NCBI GenBank assembly: GCA_017475725.1
Contig: JAFVFA010000222.1
Coordinates: 1 to 5,586 of the forward strand
Origin: Spirochaetales bacterium
GTDB taxonomy: Bacteria; Spirochaetota; Spirochaetia; Sphaerochaetales; Sphaerochaetaceae
Reading direction: 5' to 3'
DNA length: 5,586 bases
The translations under genes and the position numbers were made by a program. This document shows positions 1 to 5,380 of this stretch, in pieces. Below the pieces are notes generated by a model. It did no database searches. It was not told the origin of the DNA and saw nothing but the letters and a program-made list of their open reading frames with translations. Numbering within the stretch: the first letter of the stretch is position 1; every line of letters begins with the position of its first letter.

Positions 1-523
1 TGCTCTTGGCCAGCCCGTAGAAGACACCCATGAACACACCGAAGCAGGCATGGCCGGGAATCGCGGTCACAGCCCTGATGAGTGCGGTCCCGAATCCATA
101 CATGGTGACATATGAGATGTTCTCCCAAAGCGCGAACCCCAGGGAGACAGCAACTGCGTAGACAACTCCGTCATACTGGCAATTGAACTCCGGGCTGCGC
201 CATGTCCTCTTTCGCAGAAGAACGTATTTCGCAAGCTCCTCCGAAATTGCAACAATGAAGAAATATAGTATCACATTGTAGAGGGTCGAACCGTACTCGA
301 CCGTCCTGTTGAGGATGCTGCTGAAGAGCCTCTCGCTAATGAGGGCGAAGAAAGTCGAGATGATTCCGCTCAGGACAAGCCTCCAGATGAACAGAGGGGA
401 CTCCCTCTCAAGCTTGTCTGATCTGTAGACCTTCACAAGAAGAAAAATCGCCGGAATCACCGCAGCAGCTATGAGAAGCCACCTGTATGTCAGATATGGA
501 GCCATCAAATACCAGAAGAACAT
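1..523 (-). CDS. PrsW-family glutamic-type intramembrane protease, 3' end cut by window
   Basis: The first 174 residues of a polytopic membrane protein are visible; the C-terminus lies beyond the left edge. About five hydrophobic segments are seen (roughly residues 14-31, 45-64, 81-94, 119-138, 145-170). Three motifs fit the PrsW family (peptidase family M82-like, related to CPBP/Abi proteases): EELAK with the Glu pair at 95-96, FALWE (F-x3-E, Glu134) preceded by a YDGVVYA stretch, and PGHACFG with His158. PrsW proteins cleave membrane substrates; in Bacillus subtilis PrsW makes the site-1 cut in anti-sigma factor RsiW. The substrate here is unknown and no anti-sigma gene is in view. ATG at 523 was chosen because GGAGGG (536-531) sits 7 nt upstream; the second Met (ATG at 505) has no such site. 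That Shine-Dalgarno is buried in a terminator-like stem. Family assignment is firm, function inferred. Confidence 0.88.
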   Translation of the reverse strand, partial: MFFWYLMAPYLTYRWLLIAAAVIPAIFLLVKVYRSDKLERESPLFIWRLVLSGIISTFFALISERLFSSILNRTVEYGSTLYNVILYFFIVAISEELAKYVLLRKRTWRSPEFNCQYDGVVYAVAVSLGFALWENISYVTMYGFGTALIRAVTAIPGHACFGVFMGVFYGLAKS

Positions 524-526
524 AAC

Positions 527-565
527 AAAACCCTCCGCAGTGTAATTTACTGAACGGAGGGTTTT
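527..565 (-). terminator. Strong bidirectional terminator-like hairpin after the patatin-GNAT gene, containing the prsW Shine-Dalgarno
   Basis: An 11-bp perfect inverted repeat, AAAACCCTCCG (527-537) and CGGAGGGTTTT (555-565), encloses a second 4-bp stem CAGT (538-541) / ACTG (549-552) with a 2-nt bulge. The leftward transcript ends the stem with UUUUGUU, like an intrinsic terminator; the rightward transcript would also end in five U. It lies 19 bp beyond the patatin-GNAT stop codon. The unusual point is that GGAGGG in the left arm is the only good ribosome binding site for prsW, whose ATG follows 7 nt later. A transcript reading through from upstream would therefore have that site base-paired. 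The structure is seen in the sequence; activity as a terminator or translational block is inferred. Confidence 0.75.
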
Positions 566-572
566 TAGGCAA
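544..572 (-). promoter_or_regulatory. Possible prsW promoter nested in the terminator hairpin
   Basis: On the minus strand TTGCCT (572-567, 4 of 6 to TTGACA) is followed after 17 bp by TAAATT (549-544), the same hexamer proposed as -10 for the flavoprotein gene. Initiation 6-7 nt downstream would start the RNA at about position 537, at the first base of CGGAGGG. That would give a 14-nt leader with an unpaired Shine-Dalgarno. The match is moderate and AT-rich loops give chance -10 hits, so this is tentative. Confidence 0.35.
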
Positions 573-584
573 GTGCCCAAAAAC
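561..584 (-). other. Second hairpin at the patatin-GNAT stop codon, overlapping the terminator arm
   Basis: In the leftward RNA the stretch from the last base of the TAG stop (584) to 561 can fold as GUUUUUGGGC / GCCUAAAAAC, about 10 pairs including one G-U, with loop ACUU. Its 3' arm shares positions 561-565 with the 5' arm of the terminator hairpin, so the full forms exclude each other. On the plus strand the same fold has an A-C mismatch. It is AU-rich and weaker than the terminator stem; a role is only inferred. Confidence 0.4.
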
Positions 585-2029
585 TATTGCTCGACTGCAG
601 GGATGAGCTTCTCCATCCATACCATATCGTAGTACCTGTCGAACTTGTACCCGCACTTGTGGAATCTTCCGCAGATTGCAAAGCCGAGCCTTTCATGGAA
701 GAGCACGCTCTGGTTGGTCAGATACTCGTCAGCCTCCTCCGTATAGGCAACGCAGGCATAGAGGTTTCTTATCCCCTGGGCTTGGAGACGTGCCTCAAGC
801 TCCTGGTACAGAAGCTGTCCTATCCCCATTCCGTGGAATCCCTCCCTGACATAGATCGTAGTCTCCACGGACCAGTCATAGGCGGCCCTGTCCTTGAAGG
901 TCCCGGCGTAGGCATAGCCCACAACCCTTCCACCAAGCTCAGCCACAAGATAGGGATACCTGGATCCTATGGATTCGATCCTGGATGCGAACTCATCCAC
1001 GGAAGGGGCCTTGTAATCGAATGTGATGGCTGTCTTCTCCACATATGGGGTATAGATGTCCAGAAGCTCATCAGCATCATCAACTTTAGCTAATCTGACA
1101 GAAGCACAATAGTCCGTTTCCTTGAGACCAAGATATTTTATCAGTCCATTAAGGCATTTTGCACCATCATTGTAACCAAGCCAGTACAGATCCCCGAGTT
1201 TCTCCATATCACCTTCAACACGGCCTACGGTGACAACCTCGGACGGTTCTATGATAAAGGCCCTGCCCTCTTCCCGGAGCTGGTCGATCCTGTCATAGTC
1301 CCTGTTGTATCTGACGTCGCTCCCATCAAGCGCCTCGGCGAACCTCTGGTGTCTTCTGTAGACCCTGCGTGCAGTTGTGCCCTCCTTCGGGTCAACGTTG
1401 CGGAATGACCTGTCATGGGTCTTGACTATCACGATCCTGTCGAACCCCTGGTCAATGGCCCACTGGAAAGGGATTGCGCAGCTGCAACCGCCGTCCAGGC
1501 ATTTCTTTCCGTCGACATCCACCATCGGAGTTATGAAGGGCATGGAGGCAGAGGCCTTGAGTGCGGCGTTGATGTCTGAGCAGTTGTCCCTGTCGAAGTA
1601 CTCCGTCTCTCCTGTGTCGCAGTTTGTGGCCACAGCGACAAGTCTTCTTCTCGGGTCATTGAACCTGTCAAGGTCCAGAGGGTCAATCTCGTTCAGGTCA
1701 TGGATCAGGAAGTCAAGGTTGATCAGGCTGTGGGACCTCTTGATGGCCTCCACACCTATGTATCTACTGTCATGCCGGTACCCGAGGTTCGCTCTGGCGG
1801 ACCTTCCTATCTGGCCTGACATGTATGACACTGCCGAAAGGGCCCCTGCACTCACTCCAACCACAGTCTGGAAGTTGATGCCGTGCCTCATCCAGAAGTC
1901 AAGAAGCCCTTGGGTGTACAGGCCCCTGAAGGCCCCTCCCTCAAGCACAAGGCATCCGCGGACAATGCTGTCCGACGCCGAACCCCTTGGAATTCTGTCA
2001 ATCCCTGAATAGACCTTCTCAGTTGCCAT
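584..2029 (-). CDS. Patatin-like phospholipase fused to a GNAT N-acetyltransferase
   Basis: The protein has 481 residues in two parts. Residues about 24-300 are a bacterial patatin-like acyl hydrolase of the YjjU type. The oxyanion-hole loop GGAFRG is at 31-36, the nucleophile elbow GVSAG at 58-62 (Ser60), and the dyad Asp179 in DGG. All catalytic elements are present, so lipid acyl-ester hydrolysis is expected; no signal peptide or membrane segment is seen. Residues about 309-477 are a GNAT domain resembling phosphinothricin/methionine-sulfoximine acetyltransferases: an IYTPYVEKTAITFDY start, acetyl-CoA loop REGFHGMGIG (395-404, His at the usual Arg/Gln position), NQSVLFHERLGF (439-450) and a YYDMVWMEK end. 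Both domains look full length and share one frame without a stop. The start at 2029 has GAGGG (2039-2035) 5 nt upstream. It lies 63 bp after the formyltransferase and may be cotranscribed. Domain calls are strong; the substrates are unknown. Confidence 0.9.
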   Translation of the reverse strand: MATEKVYSGIDRIPRGSASDSIVRGCLVLEGGAFRGLYTQGLLDFWMRHGINFQTVVGVSAGALSAVSYMSGQIGRSARANLGYRHDSRYIGVEAIKRSHSLINLDFLIHDLNEIDPLDLDRFNDPRRRLVAVATNCDTGETEYFDRDNCSDINAALKASASMPFITPMVDVDGKKCLDGGCSCAIPFQWAIDQGFDRIVIVKTHDRSFRNVDPKEGTTARRVYRRHQRFAEALDGSDVRYNRDYDRIDQLREEGRAFIIEPSEVVTVGRVEGDMEKLGDLYWLGYNDGAKCLNGLIKYLGLKETDYCASVRLAKVDDADELLDIYTPYVEKTAITFDYKAPSVDEFASRIESIGSRYPYLVAELGGRVVGYAYAGTFKDRAAYDWSVETTIYVREGFHGMGIGQLLYQELEARLQAQGIRNLYACVAYTEEADEYLTNQSVLFHERLGFAICGRFHKCGYKFDRYYDMVWMEKLIPAVEQ

Positions 2030-2043
2030 TTGAACCCTCGCTA

Positions 2044-2079
2044 GCCCTTATGAATAATCCAAAGGGCCGAACAGGTCAA
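2044..2079 (-). promoter_or_regulatory. Weak internal promoter candidate and small inverted repeat before the patatin-GNAT gene
   Basis: On the minus strand TTGACC (2079-2074, 5 of 6 to the -35 consensus) is followed after 17 bp by TATTCA (2056-2051), a poor -10 match of 3 of 6. A 6-bp inverted repeat, GCCCTT (2044-2049) and AAGGGC (2062-2067), spans the -10 region. It has a 12-nt spacer and no following U tract, so it is not a convincing terminator. It may be an operator-like site or chance. This 63-bp gap holds nothing else apart from the ribosome binding site at 2035-2039. Confidence 0.25.
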
Positions 2080-2092
2080 GTGAAGGCGCAAC

Positions 2093-3259
2093 TCAGTGAT
2101 GGAACAGCCTCACATGGGTGAAGACCAGCACCATGCCATGTTCATCAGCGGCAGCGATGATATCATCGTCTCGTGTCGAGCCACCCGGCTCCGCCACATA
2201 GGACACGCCGGACTTGGCAGCCCTGTCTATGTTGTCCCTGAAGGGGAAGAAGCCATCAGACCCAAGGCTCGTACCATCCAGACTGCGTAGGTAGGCCCTC
2301 TTCTCCTCTACTGTGAAGGCTTCAGGCCTCTCAAGGAAGTACTGCTCCCAGTTCCCAAGCACATCTATCTCAGGGTCATCTGCAAGATACTGCTCTATGA
2401 TGTTGTCCTTCTTGTTCCTTGTCTTTCCCTTGAGGAAGGGAAGATCAAGGACCTGCTTCGCATGCCTCAGGTGCCAGAGGTCAGCCTTGCTCCCTGCAAG
2501 GCGCGTGCAGGCAAGACGGGACTGCTGACCTGAGCCCATGCCTATGACCTGCCCGTTCTCCGCATAGCAGACGGAGTTGGACTGTGTGTACTTGAGGGCA
2601 AGCAGAGCCACCGTCAGATCCAGTCTGGCATTCTCCGGGATGTCTGCCCTTGCGGACCTGACGTCGTCGAACGAGCTTCCATCCGGTATCCACCCGTTGT
2701 GGTCCTGCACCAGATCCAGGCCGTAGATGGTCTTCCTCTCCTTCATGTCCGGGACATAGTCAGGGTCCATCTTAAGCACAAGGTATCCACCGCCCTTCTT
2801 CGCCTTCAGGATGTCAAGGGCCTCCGGTTCATAGTCCGGGGCTATCACTCCGTCGGAGACCTCCTTCGATATTATCGAGGCTGTGCAGACGTCACAGGTG
2901 TCCGACAGGGATACGAAATCCCCGAACGAGGCCATTCGGTCAGCCCCACGGGCCCTGAGATATGCGGTTGCAAGAGGAGTGAGCTCCTTCTTGGCTGATA
3001 TGAAATACATCTTCCTCTCCACGTCCGAGAGAGGCACGGCAACAGCGGCACCTGCAGGGGACACATGCTTGAATGAGGCCGCAGCACACATTCCGGTGGC
3101 CATCTTTAGCTCCTTGGCAAGCTGGTATCCATTCAGGGCATCCATCAGGTTTATGTAACCGGGTCTGCCGTTGAGAACAGTAAGCGGCATGGCTCCATCC
3201 GACTCAAGGAATGCCTCCTTCTGGTTCGGATTGCAACCGTATTTTAGATTGATTTTCAT
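2093..3259 (-). CDS. purH: Stand-alone AICAR formyltransferase (phosphoribosylaminoimidazolecarboxamide formyltransferase)
   Basis: The 388-residue enzyme transfers a formyl group from 10-formyltetrahydrofolate to AICAR, giving FAICAR, the penultimate step of de novo IMP synthesis in the cytosol. It matches the C-terminal transformylase half of bifunctional PurH: LKYGCNPNQKEA at 5-16, catalytic Lys64-His65 in SFKHVSPAGAA, KYTQSNSV at 223-230, GQQSR at 244-248, SDGFFPFRDNI at 334-344, GGSTRD at 359-364 and the C-terminal FTHVRLFHH. The N-terminal MGS-like IMP cyclohydrolase half of PurH is absent, and a PurO-type gene lies directly upstream. ATG 3259 was chosen over a Met 31 codons upstream for three reasons: GGAGGAG lies 5 nt before it, it overlaps the purO stop as ATGA, and the family homology begins there. 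The symbol purH is used for activity only, since the usual bifunctional form is not encoded. The enzyme call is very secure. Confidence 0.95.
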   Translation of the reverse strand: MKINLKYGCNPNQKEAFLESDGAMPLTVLNGRPGYINLMDALNGYQLAKELKMATGMCAAASFKHVSPAGAAVAVPLSDVERKMYFISAKKELTPLATAYLRARGADRMASFGDFVSLSDTCDVCTASIISKEVSDGVIAPDYEPEALDILKAKKGGGYLVLKMDPDYVPDMKERKTIYGLDLVQDHNGWIPDGSSFDDVRSARADIPENARLDLTVALLALKYTQSNSVCYAENGQVIGMGSGQQSRLACTRLAGSKADLWHLRHAKQVLDLPFLKGKTRNKKDNIIEQYLADDPEIDVLGNWEQYFLERPEAFTVEEKRAYLRSLDGTSLGSDGFFPFRDNIDRAAKSGVSYVAEPGGSTRDDDIIAAADEHGMVLVFTHVRLFHH

Positions 3260-3271
3260 GCATTCTCCTCC
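3256..3271 (-). promoter_or_regulatory. Shine-Dalgarno and ATGA stop-start overlap coupling purO to the formyltransferase
   Basis: GGAGGAG (3271-3265) stands 5 nt before ATG 3259-3257. That ATG overlaps the purO stop TGA (3258-3256) by sharing ATGA, and the ribosome binding site lies inside the last purO codons. This arrangement normally gives translational coupling and similar protein amounts. It also fixes the formyltransferase start. Confidence 0.85.
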
Positions 3272-3921
3272 AATCTTGCGTTGAACACAGTCTCCTTGTC
3301 CCCTTCCATGACATAGAGTGATATCCTGTTCTCCCTGTCCAGGCTGTCCCACAGCTTCCGGGCATAGTCATCCTCAGCCTCAAGAAGCCTCGGCGAACCG
3401 ACAAACGAAGGGAGAGGATCCCCGTCACGCTCGTAGGTGTGGATTATGTGCAGCTCACCCGGGGTCTTCCAGTAGTCCCAGACCCTCCTCTCGCAGCTGC
3501 CGTCCGGAAGTCTTCTGTTTATGGCGAATGAAATGATGCTGGATTTGACATAGACCGATATCCTAGGGGTGTAATTCGGTGCATCAGGTTCGAATTCACG
3601 TTTATACAGCCCTTCTCGGAATGATTTTCCAGACTCCTCAGCCTCTTTCATGTCCAGACTCTGGTCACCGTTGGCCACAATGATGTTGCCTTTGCATTTG
3701 AGGATGGCCGGATATATTATAAGGCTTGGGTCCTTGACCAGGGACTCGTCATGCGCCTTCGTCCAGACCTCACCGTCAACGACCTTGAACACCCTGTTTC
3801 TGCTGTTGACGCTGCGTCCCATTATGGCATAGGCGTAAACGGTCCTGCCGCTTGGAGTCACACCCGCCACTATGATTCTGCCGGGATATCTGTTTCCGCA
3901 TAAATATTCACTCGTTTTCAT
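3256..3921 (-). CDS. purO: PurO-type IMP cyclohydrolase
   Basis: The 221-residue protein fits the IMP cyclohydrolase family first described in archaea (PurO), which closes the ring of FAICAR to give IMP. It is unrelated in fold to the cyclohydrolase half of PurH. Visible family-like elements are RYPGRIIVAG (11-20), GRSVNSRNRVF (35-45), NGDQSL (84-89), NYTPRIS (116-122) and WKTPGELHIIHTY (151-163). Length is close to the usual 200-240 residues. Its product role is supported by the directly coupled formyltransferase gene, which lacks its own cyclohydrolase domain. The start at 3921 was chosen because the conserved N-terminal motif begins about 10 residues later. The open frame continues upstream to 4332, but only through the divergent gene. 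No Shine-Dalgarno precedes this ATG; a -10-like hexamer ends 6 nt before it, suggesting a leaderless mRNA. Family recognised from memory of motifs, not by search. Confidence 0.87.
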   Translation of the reverse strand: MKTSEYLCGNRYPGRIIVAGVTPSGRTVYAYAIMGRSVNSRNRVFKVVDGEVWTKAHDESLVKDPSLIIYPAILKCKGNIIVANGDQSLDMKEAEESGKSFREGLYKREFEPDAPNYTPRISVYVKSSIISFAINRRLPDGSCERRVWDYWKTPGELHIIHTYERDGDPLPSFVGSPRLLEAEDDYARKLWDSLDRENRISLYVMEGDKETVFNARLEENA

Positions 3922-3927
3922 GTCTGC

Positions 3928-3956
3928 AATATAGCATAAAGTGTTTTGTATGAAAA
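3928..3956 (-). promoter_or_regulatory. Candidate purO promoter giving a leaderless transcript
   Basis: On the minus strand TTTTCA (3956-3951, 4 of 6 to TTGACA), a 17-bp spacer and TATATT (3933-3928, 5 of 6 to TATAAT) are followed by GCAGAC and then the ATG at 3921. With the usual 6-nt discriminator, transcription would start on the A of ATG. There is no Shine-Dalgarno in the gap. No convincing purine-repressor palindrome was found; the only nearby perfect palindrome is CCGCGG at 3957-3962. Confidence 0.5.
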
Positions 3957-3966
3957 CCGCGGGTAA

Positions 3967-3996
3967 TTGAATTCGACCTGCATAAAATGGTAAATT
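3967..3996 (+). promoter_or_regulatory. Candidate flavoprotein-gene promoter giving a leaderless transcript
   Basis: TTGAAT (3967-3972, 4 of 6 to the -35 consensus), an 18-bp spacer and TAAATT (3991-3996) are followed by GTAGGC and the ATG at 4003. Again the spacing puts the start of transcription at the A of ATG, and no Shine-Dalgarno is present. An alternative -10, TAAAAT at 3983-3988 shifted by one base (ATAAAAT), has no matching -35. The site is back-to-back with the purO promoter, so one regulator bound between them could affect both genes. Confidence 0.45.
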
Positions 3997-4002
3997 GTAG
4001 GC

Positions 4003-5373
4003 ATGAAGTACGATGTCGTTATTATTGGAGCCGGTCCGGGCGGTATTTTCTCCGCATATGAGTTGATGAAGAACAGCAATGACCTGAAGATTGCAGTAAT
4101 AGACATGGGAAAGACACTTGCCGACAGGAAGTGTCCCATCGATGGTGACAAGGTCAAGAGCTGCATCAAGTGCAAGACCTGCTCCATAATGTGCGGATTC
4201 GGAGGTGCAGGTGCATTCTCCGACGGCAAGTACAACATCACCAACGATTTCGGCGGAACCCTCTGCGAGTACATCGGAAAGCAGAAGGCAACCTCCCTCA
4301 TGGAGTATGTGGACCACATCAACATGACCCATGGAGGAGAAGGGACAAAGCTCTACACCACAAGCGGGTCAGACATCAAGAGGCTCTGCATGCAGAACAA
4401 GCTCAAGCTTCTGGATGCATCAGTACGCCATCTTGGAACAGACAAGAACTATGTGGTTCTCGAGAACCTCTATGCGGAGATGAAGGACAGGATCGACTTC
4501 TACTTCCTCAGCCCCGTCAGGAAGATCGAGGTGATCGGGGACGGTTACAGGGTCATCACGGACAATGAGACCTTTGACTGCAGAAAGTGCATAGTCTCAG
4601 TTGGCAGAAGCGGCAGCAAGTGGGTCGAGGAGGTCTGCAGGAACCTCAACATCGAGACCCTGTCCAACCGCGTGGACATCGGTGTGAGGGTCGAGCTTCC
4701 TGCCCAGATCTTCGCCCATCTCACAGACAACCTGTACGAGAGCAAGATCGTCTACAGGACCGAGAAGTTCGAGGACAACGTCAGAACCTTCTGCATGAAC
4801 CCGTACGGGATCGTCGTCAACGAGAACACCAACGGCATAGTCACAGTCAACGGACACAGCTTCGAAGACCCGACCCAGAGGACGGAGAACACGAACTTCG
4901 CACTTCTGGTCTCGAAGCACTTCACCGAGCCGTTCAAGGACAGCAACGGATATGGCGAAGGCATTGCGCGTCTCTCCAACATGCTCGGCGGAGGTGTGAT
5001 AGTGCAGAGGTTCGGCGATCTGATAAGGGGAAGAAGAAGCAACCACAAGAGGATTGAGGAGAGCTTTGTCCGTCCTACGCTCCAGGCCGAGCCGGGCGAT
5101 CTCTCGCTTGTGCTTCCCAAGAGGATCCTTGACGGTATCATCGAGATGATCTATGCCCTGGACCGCATTGCTCCAGGCACGGCGAATGACGACACACTTC
5201 TCTATGGCGTGGAGGTCAAGTTCTACAACATGGAGGTCAAGGTGGACAACCATCTGGAGACCAAGTACAAGGGCCTCTACATGATTGGCGACGGAAGCGG
5301 AGTCACCCACTCCCTCTCACATGCCTCTGCCAGCGGAGTCTTCGTTGCAAGGGAGATCCTTGAGGACCTCTGA
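4003..5373 (+). CDS. FAD-dependent dehydrogenase (COG2509-type) with a cysteine cluster
   Basis: The 456-residue flavoprotein opens with a Rossmann FAD-binding strand and GAGPGG (9-14) and closes with GLYMIGDGSGVTHSLSHASA (424-443), the second FAD contact that ends in a helix. The GFGGAGAFSDGKYN stretch (65-78) is typical of uncharacterised FAD-dependent dehydrogenases found in anaerobes. Just before it lie Cys44, Cys54, Cys57, Cys60 and Cys64; the last four read C-x2-C-x2-C-x3-C, a ferredoxin-like 4Fe-4S spacing. No signal peptide or membrane segment is seen, so it is probably a cytosolic redox enzyme; substrate and electron partner are unknown. ATG 4003 is fixed because the FAD motif starts nine residues in. 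It is transcribed alone, divergent from purO. Arginine is mostly AGG, as in its neighbours. Family is firm, reaction not known. Confidence 0.88.
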   Translation: MKYDVVIIGAGPGGIFSAYELMKNSNDLKIAVIDMGKTLADRKCPIDGDKVKSCIKCKTCSIMCGFGGAGAFSDGKYNITNDFGGTLCEYIGKQKATSLMEYVDHINMTHGGEGTKLYTTSGSDIKRLCMQNKLKLLDASVRHLGTDKNYVVLENLYAEMKDRIDFYFLSPVRKIEVIGDGYRVITDNETFDCRKCIVSVGRSGSKWVEEVCRNLNIETLSNRVDIGVRVELPAQIFAHLTDNLYESKIVYRTEKFEDNVRTFCMNPYGIVVNENTNGIVTVNGHSFEDPTQRTENTNFALLVSKHFTEPFKDSNGYGEGIARLSNMLGGGVIVQRFGDLIRGRRSNHKRIEESFVRPTLQAEPGDLSLVLPKRILDGIIEMIYALDRIAPGTANDDTLLYGVEVKFYNMEVKVDNHLETKYKGLYMIGDGSGVTHSLSHASASGVFVAREILEDL

Positions 5374-5380
5374 CTAATTA

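Noticed and set aside
408..656. Minus-strand 82-codon frame spanning the gap between patatin-GNAT and prsW.
   Set aside because: It overlaps both real genes in another frame and runs through the terminator hairpin. The PrsW frame explains 1-523.
587..1093. Open frame of 168 codons on the plus strand across the GNAT domain.
   Set aside because: Antisense to a clear GNAT domain, no ribosome binding site and no family signature.
1377..2012. Open frame of 211 codons on the plus strand across the patatin domain.
   Set aside because: Antisense shadow of a gene with intact catalytic motifs; low-complexity Ser/Leu/Arg composition typical of such shadows.
3260..3352. Start of the formyltransferase 31 codons upstream, at 3352.
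   Set aside because: That stretch overlaps the purO end, has no family resemblance, and the inner ATG has GGAGGAG at 5 nt and the ATGA overlap.
3957..3962. CCGCGG palindrome between the divergent promoters as a purine-regulator operator.
   Set aside because: Only 6 bp are symmetric and the flanks do not extend the dyad; it does not resemble a PurR-type operator I know.
3922..4002. Purine or other riboswitch ahead of purO.
   Set aside because: The intergenic region is 81 bp with a promoter-like -10 just 6 nt from ATG, leaving no leader long enough for an aptamer.
3922..4332. Upstream extension of the purO frame, giving a 358-residue protein starting at 4332.
   Set aside because: The added part lies antisense to the flavoprotein gene and crosses the divergent promoter region. 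PurO homology and normal length begin at the ATG at 3921.
4597..5310. Long open frame of 237 codons antisense to the flavoprotein gene.
   Set aside because: It is a codon-bias shadow of the real gene: no recognisable motif, no ribosome site, and wholly inside a well-supported coding region.
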